Origin: Planktothricoides raciborskii GIHE-MW2
GTDB lineage: Bacteria > Cyanobacteriota > Cyanobacteriia > Cyanobacteriales > Laspinemataceae
Direction: 5' to 3'
DNA: 64,000 nucleotides
Assembly: GCF_040564635.1 (NCBI RefSeq)
Contig: NZ_CP159837.1
Span: 1,429,001 to 1,493,000 of the forward strand
Shown here: positions 57,997 through 64,000 of the stretch, piece by piece
Layout of the letters: each line of letters opens with the position of its first letter
Position numbering within the stretch: position 1 is the first letter of the stretch
The notes under the pieces: generated by a model
Databases searched by the model: none
What the model saw: the letters and a program-made list of their open reading frames with translations, nothing else
What the model was told of the DNA's origin: nothing
Made by a program: the position numbers and the translations under genes

Positions 57997-59895
57997 ATGT
58001 CTTACGCCCTACCCTTAACCAACTTTTTAACAGTCTTTCGTCAGCCGACAGGGGTAGCCCTGGTCGCCTCTGTGGGGATCCACGGACTTTTTGGCGTCGG
58101 TTTGGAGTATGTGCCAATCCTGTCAAAACAAAAAGAAATTTCCCCAGTGCAACTGGTGGAACTCACCCCGGAACAACTGGGTATTTTGCCAGAGTTTTCT
58201 CAACCAGATATGGCGGCGATGAAATTCGATACCTTGGTGCCGCCCTCTCCTGGCGCCCCTCTTTCTGGTTTGCCAGCGTTACCCCCTCTGAAAGAACCGC
58301 TGCAACCTTGGACATTGCCCGAAGGTTCTTCTCTTTATAATGGTGAATCTGTGGCGACTATACCCAATTTGGAAAACTGGCCGCCGACACCTCCGGCGAT
58401 CGCTTCTGAACCGCCAAAGAAAAATAGTTCCTCACCGTTAAAGAATAATCGGGGCTTAAACCAGACCCCTGCCACTCAAGAGCGAGTTGCGGTGCGATCG
58501 CCCTTGGAAGAGTTACTCAGTCAATTACCCCCACCGCCCCCAGTGGCACCGTACAATAATCAGTCTGATTTATTCAGTCAAGTTCCCCAGCAGGTTTATA
58601 CCATTCCGGCGTTGCCAGATGCTCCCCCGGAACTGCCTCCAGCCCCACAGTTTGCCCCACAGTTTGAAGGGTTTAATCCCAGTTTCCCCCCCACTCAAGT
58701 GATTCCCCCCCAGGGTCAAAACCTGGCACCTCCCTTGATCGATCCTCAAGAACTGGTGATGAATTCGCCGAATCCGCAAAATTCTCCTTTACCCGCTGGG
58801 CTAACCCCTGGTCTACAAGTGGGCGGATCCCAACCTTTGTTGGATACTCAACAGCCAGTTAATCCCAACTTGGTACTACCACCCAGAGAACAAACCAGTC
58901 AAAACCCAGGGCAGGAGCCTTCACCGGCTGAAAATGCCGCAGTTTTAGCCTATAAGGAAAAACTCCGGCAAGCCTTCCGAGATGGTCAATCCGCTGCAAT
59001 AACCGCCAATGCACAGCCCGAGTCGCCAAAACCTGAATCCGCTCAACCCACTCCACCGCAGCCGTTGACTCATCATCAGCAACAGATGTTGGCATATCAC
59101 CAACAGCTAAAGGAACAACAGCGCCTTCAGCAACAAGGAGGGTCTTTGTCCGCTATGGAAGAAGCGATGTTAGCGGGTGGGGAAGAGTTTTATACCTGGT
59201 TTATGCAATTACGCCAGGAGTTGCCGGATGTGGCGGCCAAAACTCCGAGCGCGATCGCCGATAATTATCCCTTAGCGGCTTGTGGTCAGAAGTTGGAAGG
59301 CAGGGCGGTGGTCGGGACTGTGGTGAATCCTGACGGTGACATTATTAAGTCACCGAAAATTTTGCATAGCAGTGGCTCGGATATTTTGGATGATGCGGCT
59401 TTACAGTATGTGGAGTCCAATGATTTTCCTGCCCAGGATCACCCTACCGCTTATCAATATCCTTTTGAGTTTAGCTACAGTGCGGAAACTTGCGCGATCG
59501 CCCAACCAGAGAAACCAGAGGGTGATGCAGCCAATCAGCCCCAAAGTCCTCAAACGGTCAACCCAGAAGCCGAACCTGCAGAAAATAGTAATCCTGCTGT
59601 CACCAGCGGCGCCACAACGGATCAAGGTGCAACTCAGTCTCCACCGACTGAGGCATTACAGCCCCAAGAGGAGCGATCGCCCACTCCGGCAACCTCCTCT
59701 CCACAAGCCACCGGAAATGCCACCGGAAATGCCACCGGAAATGCCACCGGAAATGCCACCGGAAATGCCACCGGAAATGCCACCGGAAATGCCACCCCTC
59801 AATCTCCGGCTTCTTTAACCTTGGAAACCGAACCCCGTAATGGGAATTTACAGGAGTTCTATGCTCCAGTGCCAGTGCCGACGATTGACAATTAA
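57997..59895 (+). CDS. TonB-like/AgmX-type protein with long proline-rich linker
   Basis: 632 residues from ATG 57997, with GAGGTGAG 13 nt upstream; the GTG at 57982 overlaps that site and is less likely. N-terminal helix ALVASVGIHGLFGVGLEYVP is a TonB-type anchor. Residues 70-380 are proline-, glutamine- and leucine-rich, suited to span the periplasm. Residues about 385-500 form the TonB-like C-terminal domain (GRAVVGTVVNPDGDIIKSPK, SGSDILDDAALQYVESNDFP, YQYPFEFSYSAETC). A disordered tail with the tandem repeat TGNA follows. It may transduce energy to outer-membrane transporters, but no exbBD or receptor is nearby. Confidence 0.82.
   Translation: MSYALPLTNFLTVFRQPTGVALVASVGIHGLFGVGLEYVPILSKQKEISPVQLVELTPEQLGILPEFSQPDMAAMKFDTLVPPSPGAPLSGLPALPPLKEPLQPWTLPEGSSLYNGESVATIPNLENWPPTPPAIASEPPKKNSSSPLKNNRGLNQTPATQERVAVRSPLEELLSQLPPPPPVAPYNNQSDLFSQVPQQVYTIPALPDAPPELPPAPQFAPQFEGFNPSFPPTQVIPPQGQNLAPPLIDPQELVMNSPNPQNSPLPAGLTPGLQVGGSQPLLDTQQPVNPNLVLPPREQTSQNPGQEPSPAENAAVLAYKEKLRQAFRDGQSAAITANAQPESPKPESAQPTPPQPLTHHQQQMLAYHQQLKEQQRLQQQGGSLSAMEEAMLAGGEEFYTWFMQLRQELPDVAAKTPSAIADNYPLAACGQKLEGRAVVGTVVNPDGDIIKSPKILHSSGSDILDDAALQYVESNDFPAQDHPTAYQYPFEFSYSAETCAIAQPEKPEGDAANQPQSPQTVNPEAEPAENSNPAVTSGATTDQGATQSPPTEALQPQEERSPTPATSSPQATGNATGNATGNATGNATGNATGNATGNATPQSPASLTLETEPRNGNLQEFYAPVPVPTIDN
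59708..59796 (+). repeat. 12-bp coding tandem repeat GCCACCGGAAAT
   Basis: Seven identical 12-mers plus a partial, encoding TGNA repeats in the tail of the TonB-like protein. Copies are identical at base level, so the array is recent or copy-number variable. Confidence 0.97.
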
Positions 59896-60290
59896 TCATT
59901 ATTAGTTGTTGGGTAGGGATTCTTTGGGTAGGGATTCTTTGCCCCCCCTTTGAAGGGGGGTTATTGGTTATTGGTTATTGGTTATTGGTTATTGGTTGTT
60001 GGGAGGCCGGACAGGGCAGAGGGAACAGGGAAAAAGAATTCCCCCTTAATCAGGGAGCAAGGGAGGAGCGACGGGGAGAGGGAACAGTCAACAAATAACA
60101 AATAAAGAATAGCAAATAACGAATAAAAAATAACAGTTATTACGGTAAAACCTTGATGAATGATACGTCAGTCCTGTTTACATTAAGATACAATGGAAAT
60201 TTGACTAAATTTTTAGCCATTCCGGGAAGATGATGTGATATAATCAACCTCTGTGTCTAATTATCTCCCGGTTGCGGATTATATAGAAAA
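59896..60290. repeat. Repeat spacer and leader of rpmG
   Basis: GGGTAGGGATTCTTT twice (59910-59945), CCCCCCTTTGAAGGGGGG hairpin (59942-59959), five GGTTATT heptads (59960-59998), then AATAACAAATAA words (60080-60135). The last 100 bp have TAAGATACAATGG near 60183-60195 as a possible -10 region for the ribosomal genes. Confidence 0.75.
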
Positions 60291-60479
60291 ATGGCTAAAG
60301 GTGTTCGTATTGTAGTGACGTTGGAATGTACAGAATGTCGCACGAATCCGACTAAGCGCTCTCCTGGAGTGTCTCGCTATACCACGCAAAAGAATCGTCG
60401 GAATAACTCGGCCCGGATGGAACTGAAAAAGTTCTGCCCTCACTGTAACAAACATACTGTTCACAAAGAAATCAAGTAA
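60291..60479 (+). CDS. rpmG: 50S ribosomal protein L33
   Basis: 62 residues. [20 protein letters not shown], CxxC near 14-17 and [15 protein letters not shown] give the zinc-binding C+ form of L33. First gene of a rpmG-rpsR-RNase R run that is conserved in cyanobacteria. Confidence 0.97.
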   Translation: MAKGVRIVVTLECTECRTNPTKRSPGVSRYTTQKNRRNNSARMELKKFCPHCNKHTVHKEIK

Positions 60480-60610
60480 AGCTGGTTAGGACTCCCTGGG
60501 TTTTCCAAGGCTTTATGGTCTATCCGGCAGGTCATTACAGATGATTCCTCCGGGTAAAACCCATCTGGAGAAAGAGAAAAATTCATTGATCAATTAAAGA
60601 AAAGAAAACT

Positions 60611-60826
60611 ATGAGTTATTTTCGTCGCCGAGTTTCCCCCATTAATCCCAAAGACCCCATAGACTACAAAGATGTAGAACTGCTGCGGAAGTTTGTCACC
60701 GAACGAGGCAAAATCCTGCCCCGTCGGATTACTGGGCTGACGGCCAAACAACAAAAAGAACTGACTGTAGCAATTAAGCGAGCCAGAATCTTAGCTTTGT
60801 TACCTTTTGTTAATCAAGAAGGTTAA
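60611..60826 (+). CDS. rpsR: 30S ribosomal protein S18
   Basis: 71 residues: [60 protein letters not shown]. Binds 16S rRNA and S6 on the platform of the 30S subunit. 131 nt after rpmG. Confidence 0.97.
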   Translation: MSYFRRRVSPINPKDPIDYKDVELLRKFVTERGKILPRRITGLTAKQQKELTVAIKRARILALLPFVNQEG

Positions 60827-60928
60827 GCTGAGAATGATGGTTGGCTGAGGGTCTGGGACTCCGTGCAGAAGCCTGCTCAACCAAGTTAGTCTGGAAAAAA
60901 AACACTTTGTGACGAAAGTTAGTGGATT

Positions 60929-62935
60929 GTGGAAAAGGGAACACTGATCGAATATCGCGTTCACGCAGAACGTAGACTCGCCGTCGCCGAACGTCCAGAT
61001 GGCAAAAAAAACTGGATTGTGATTGACGAATTCGGTCAATCCCAAAGTATCCGTCCTCAGCAAGTAAGTTATGAAATTGCTAAGGACGGCTATAAACCGT
61101 CTGATCTGGCTAACTTCCGAAAAGAGGTAGAACCACTAATCGATCCAGATAGTGTGGAAGTAGCATGGGAAATTTTGGTAGAAGATTCCGAGGCAGTTTC
61201 TCCCGCAGAAATGGCCTTACTTCTGTTTTCTGACCAGACTCCGGCTCAGTGTTATGCAGCTTATTCTTTGTTGTCTCAAGATAAGCTGTTTTTTAAGCAA
61301 AAAGGCGATCGCTATGAACCTCGTCCCGCTTCTCAGGTGGCTGAACTGAAACATCAAAAAGAGGTGGAAGAAACTCGACAGCGGGATTGGACAGAATTTT
61401 TGTCCCGAGTTTCTCAAAGTTTGGCCGGTGAGCCAGTGGAATGGTCTAATAGCGATCGCATTCGCATTGAGGCGATCGAAAAATACGCCGTCTTTGGCGA
61501 AGAAGCCAAAGAACGGATGAATGCGAAAGAAATCTTAGCGGTCTTGCAACGTCCTGAGACCCCGGAAGGGGCTTTTGATCTTTTAGTAGACTTAGGATTG
61601 TGGACTGAACATGAAAATTTATTTTTGCGACGAACTCAAATCCCCATAAATTTTTCTACCAAGGTGCTGGAAGTGGCGCATCGTTGTTTGATTTCTCCCC
61701 CGGCTGATCCTGACGAAAACAATCGCTTAGACCTGACCCAGATGAAGGTCTATACCATCGACGATGAAAGTACCCAAGAAATTGATGATGGCTTAAGTGT
61801 GGAATATCTGGAGGATGGTCGGGAACGTCTATGGGTGCATATTGCTGACCCGACGCGATTAATGTCTCCAGGAGATGAGTTGGATCTGGAGGCCAGACGA
61901 CGCAGCACCACGGTGTATTTGCCCACGGGAATGGTGCCGATGTTTCCGGCGGAGTTGGCGACGGGGCCGATGAGTTTGATCCAAGGCAAAATTTGTCCAG
62001 CCCTAAGTTTTGCGATTATTCTGGAACCCGATGGCGCGATCGCGGAATATACGATTCATCCCAGTCTCATCCAACCTACCTATCGCCTCACTTATGAAGA
62101 TGTGGATGAGATGCTGCATTTGGCTATCAGTGCGGAAGCAGAGTTAGCAACTTTGGCGAAATGGGCAAACATCCGACAAGCATGGCGAACTTCCCAAGGG
62201 GCAATCAGCATTTCTATGCCCGAAGCGGTGATTAAAGTTAAAGATGACCAGATTTATATCAATGTCTTAGAAGACTCGATGTCCCGCAAGTTGGTCTCGG
62301 AAATGATGATTCTGGCTGGGGAAGTTGGCGGAAGCTACGGTCAAACTAACAATATTCCCCTACCTTTCCGGGCGCAAATGCAGCCAGAACTGCCCCCGGA
62401 AGAAGAGTTAATTTTATTAGAACCGGGTCCGGTGCGTTCTTGTGCTATCCGTCGCTGTATGCCCCGCAGTGAAATGGGGACAAATCCCGCCCGTCATGCG
62501 AGTTTAGCTTTAGATGCTTACACCCAGGTGACATCACCGATTCGCCGCTATAGCGATTTGTTGGCTCATTTCCAGATTAAAGCCCATCTGCGCGGCGATA
62601 CGCTGCCTTTTTCAGCGCAAGAACTTCAGGAAATGCTGATGAGTGTCACCAGTACCGCCAAAGAAGCTAGTTTGGTGGAACGTCAGACTAATCGCTATTG
62701 GGCTTTGGAATATCTGCGGCGCAATTCCGGTGAGGTTTGGCAGGCTTTGGTGCTGCGTTGGTTGAAGGAAGAAGATAATTTGGGTTTGATTTTGTTGGAG
62801 GAGTTGGGCTTGGAGTTGGCATGGCGTTTCCCCCGTCCTTTTGAGTTGGGCGATCGCCTCGATGTGCAAGTCAGTTATTCTGACCCCCGACGAGATCAAA
62901 TTCATTTGCAAGAAAAGATTTATTCTACCATTTAG
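60929..62935 (+). CDS. Ribonuclease R/II-family 3'-5' exoribonuclease
   Basis: 668 residues from GTG 60929. N-terminal OB-like region (EKGTLIEYRVHAERRLAVAE), then the RNB domain: VYTIDDESTQEIDDGLSVEY with the catalytic aspartates, WVHIADPTRLMSPGDELDLE, ARRRSTTVYLPTGMVPMFPA, MILAGEVGGSYGQTNNIPL, ASLALDAYTQVTSPIRRYSD, and a C-terminal S1-like end (GDRLDVQVSYSDPRRDQIHL). Degrades structured RNA and matures rRNA. The length fits the shorter cyanobacterial RNase II/R type; which of rnb or rnr to name is not clear. Confidence 0.93.
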   Translation: MEKGTLIEYRVHAERRLAVAERPDGKKNWIVIDEFGQSQSIRPQQVSYEIAKDGYKPSDLANFRKEVEPLIDPDSVEVAWEILVEDSEAVSPAEMALLLFSDQTPAQCYAAYSLLSQDKLFFKQKGDRYEPRPASQVAELKHQKEVEETRQRDWTEFLSRVSQSLAGEPVEWSNSDRIRIEAIEKYAVFGEEAKERMNAKEILAVLQRPETPEGAFDLLVDLGLWTEHENLFLRRTQIPINFSTKVLEVAHRCLISPPADPDENNRLDLTQMKVYTIDDESTQEIDDGLSVEYLEDGRERLWVHIADPTRLMSPGDELDLEARRRSTTVYLPTGMVPMFPAELATGPMSLIQGKICPALSFAIILEPDGAIAEYTIHPSLIQPTYRLTYEDVDEMLHLAISAEAELATLAKWANIRQAWRTSQGAISISMPEAVIKVKDDQIYINVLEDSMSRKLVSEMMILAGEVGGSYGQTNNIPLPFRAQMQPELPPEEELILLEPGPVRSCAIRRCMPRSEMGTNPARHASLALDAYTQVTSPIRRYSDLLAHFQIKAHLRGDTLPFSAQELQEMLMSVTSTAKEASLVERQTNRYWALEYLRRNSGEVWQALVLRWLKEEDNLGLILLEELGLELAWRFPRPFELGDRLDVQVSYSDPRRDQIHLQEKIYSTI

Positions 62936-62947
62936 CTTGAATTAAAT

Positions 62948-63056
62948 GGTGGCTATTAGTCAAAGGTTATTGGTTATTGGTTATTGGTTATTGGTTATTG
63001 GTTGTCTGGAGTCCAATAAAGAATAACCAATAACTAATAACCACAATTATCCATGA
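62948..63056. repeat. GGTTATT and AACCAAT heptads
   Basis: Six GGTTATT heptads (62965-63003), a 15-bp centre, then AATAACCAATAACTAATAACC (63024-63044): an inverted heptad pair that can form a hairpin between the convergent RNase and DUF6464 genes. Confidence 0.85.
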
Positions 63057-63368
63057 TTAATAATTTAGATTTTGTAGGCTAAAATTTGCCGGTTCATAAT
63101 GACGGCAACCTTGACAAGGCCCTTGAGGATTAACGGCGCAACGAATGTAGGGAGAATTGGCATTAAATTGGCAGGTGCGATCGCCAATAATTTGCCACGG
63201 TTCTGGGGGCTGATTGGCCGGTGAATCATCAGGAACCCATCCGCTGCCAGCCCTGGCAATTGCTCGTTGCAATCGTTCATTGGCTGTCGCTTGGGCTTGC
63301 CGGAGTACCCAAACGGAAATTAATGAGGGAATGACGCCCACAGTCAAAATAAGCACGATAGAAATCAT
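63057..63368 (-). CDS. DUF6464-like small membrane-anchored protein
   Basis: 103 residues. N-terminal transmembrane helix (ISIVLILTVGVIPSLISVWV), a helical segment RQAQATANERLQRAIARAG, and a C-terminal Cys-rich end CQFNANSPYIRCAVNPQGP, CQGCRHYE. The pattern YIRCAVNPxGPCxxCxxYE is what I recall for cyanobacterial DUF6464. The four cysteines may bind zinc or an iron-sulphur cluster. Role unknown. Confidence 0.75.
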   Translation of the reverse strand: MISIVLILTVGVIPSLISVWVLRQAQATANERLQRAIARAGSGWVPDDSPANQPPEPWQIIGDRTCQFNANSPYIRCAVNPQGPCQGCRHYEPANFSLQNLNY

Positions 63369-63369
63369 T

Positions 63370-63504
63370 GTCTTGGTGCTAGTTATTTGTTATTGGTGTT
63401 ATTGGTGTTATTGGTTGTTGTTGGTTATTTATTGGGGGTTATTGCACTTAATCTTGTTATCCCCATAAAAAATATCTTTTGTCAAGTTCAAGTTAGAGAA
63501 AATC
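63370..63504. repeat. TTATTGGTG repeats
   Basis: TTATTGGTG 9-mers and GGTTGTT heptads at 63386-63435 between the DUF6464 gene and corA. The hydrophobic frame LLVLLVLLVVVG is the repeat translation. Confidence 0.8.
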
Positions 63505-64000
63505 TTAATCTTTGTCTACGGAGGAGAAATTCTCAAACCAGCCCCGACGCCAAAAGAAATAGACTAATGAGAGTGCGATCGCAATCATCACTCCCCAACA
63601 GCCGACATAGCCCCAATAGGAATTCAATTCTGGCATATTAAACGGCGAAGCGTCGGGATTAAAATTCATCCCGTACACCCCCACAATAAAAGTTAGGGGA
63701 ATAAAAATCGTGGAAATGATGGTAAGTAATTTCATCACATCATTCATCTTATTGCTGACAGCGGATAAATAGACATCCATTAACCCAGAGGTTAATTCTC
63801 GGTAAGTTTCTACTAAATCAATCACTTGGGTAACGTGATCGTAACAGTCCCGCAAATAAATTCGCACATCCTGACTAATCAGCTTACTATCATCTCTAAT
63901 TAACCGATTAATCGAGTGGCGCTGCGGCCAAATTGCCCGCCGTAAAGCGAGTAATTCTCGCCGCACTTCATAAATTTTTTCTAAGGTTTTTCGCGAGGGA
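63505..64000 (-). CDS. corA: CorA-type magnesium/cobalt transporter (5' part beyond window)
   Basis: The last 165 codons of a CorA protein; the frame stays open to base 64000 (the codons before GTG 63966 read ...LEKIYE), so the gene continues outside. Helical stalk RELLALRRAIWPQRHSINRL, IYLRDCYDHVTQVIDLVETY, YLSAVSNKMNDVMKLLTIIS, first transmembrane helix with the YGMNF signature, the MPELNSYWGYVG loop and second helix (VMIAIALSLVYFFWRRGWF). Pentameric Mg2+ channel of the plasma membrane. Confidence 0.95.
   Translation of the reverse strand, partial: PSRKTLEKIYEVRRELLALRRAIWPQRHSINRLIRDDSKLISQDVRIYLRDCYDHVTQVIDLVETYRELTSGLMDVYLSAVSNKMNDVMKLLTIISTIFIPLTFIVGVYGMNFNPDASPFNMPELNSYWGYVGCWGVMIAIALSLVYFFWRRGWFENFSSVDKD

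Overview
The window looks like a chromosomal segment of a filamentous, non-heterocystous cyanobacterium (Oscillatoriales-like). HIP1 octamers (GCGATCGC and close variants) are scattered throughout. Several genes are of cyanobacterial type: cyAbrB, cyanobacterial Hfq beside dapF, a two-part ThiE next to ThiS, DUF1517, DUF3181 and DUF6464 proteins, a vMAP-type N-terminus on a STAND NTPase, and the rpmG-rpsR-RNase R run. Assignment below order is inference.

Layout. 1-3.5 kb: the C-terminal two thirds of UvrA (cut by the window edge), then a secreted glycine/aspartate-rich collagen-like protein. 3.5-8.1 kb: a small accessory island of toxin-antitoxin or toxin-immunity modules (RelB/RelE-like, a frameshifted toxin with a putative immunity protein, a frameshifted VapC-like PIN toxin with its antitoxin, a DUF433/DUF5615-like pair). 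These are separated and bordered by at least 12 copies of a ~95-bp double-palindrome repeat. 8.1-10.6 kb: a membrane coiled-coil protein divergent from a STAND NTPase, with repeated operator-like boxes between them. 10.6-12.2 kb: IS630-family wreckage and a perfect 30-bp inverted repeat. 12.3-14.1 kb: acetolactate synthase with a zinc-ribbon tail. 14.7-16.0 kb: a broken tnpB. 16-17.6 kb: a DUF499-like remnant. 18-20.5 kb: DUF1517, thiS, thiE. 21-22.6 kb: an IS607-type element with a dead recombinase and a tnpB whose catalytic region looks intact. 22.7-33 kb: beta-helix/SPOR-like protein, Uma2 nuclease, PD-(D/E)XK-like protein, dapF/hfq, a KefB-type antiporter, a SOUL protein, a band-7 protein, an FkbM methyltransferase.

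34.7-37.1 kb is a second AT-rich accessory patch: a three-gene HNH cassette, a PIN toxin with a decayed antitoxin, and an overlapping pair of unknown small genes. 37.3-39.5 kb returns to core genes (DUF3181, 2TM, moaC) and a tRNA-Arg. After a NADAR gene, 40.36-41.1 kb carries a cluster of unusual tRNA-like genes (Val-like, His, a split class-II tRNA, an Arg-like anticodon arm, Ser) ending in a strong hairpin, with a decayed second copy of its first element at 41.3 kb. This RNA cluster and the HNH cassette are the best candidates for something undescribed.

42-64 kb: cyAbrB regulator, CheB, three paralogous secreted trypsin-like proteases, a group II PLP decarboxylase, cobQ with a small ferredoxin, an NAD(P)-binding protein, an MBL-fold protein 3 bp from a divergent site-2 protease, a TonB-like protein with a 12-bp tandem repeat, rpmG-rpsR-RNase R, a DUF6464 protein and the 3' part of corA. 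Most spacers hold short tandem repeats (7-mers such as AACAACC and TTATTGG, 10-12-mers, a 15-mer CAAAGAATCCCTACC). Many open frames in them are translations of repeats, not genes.
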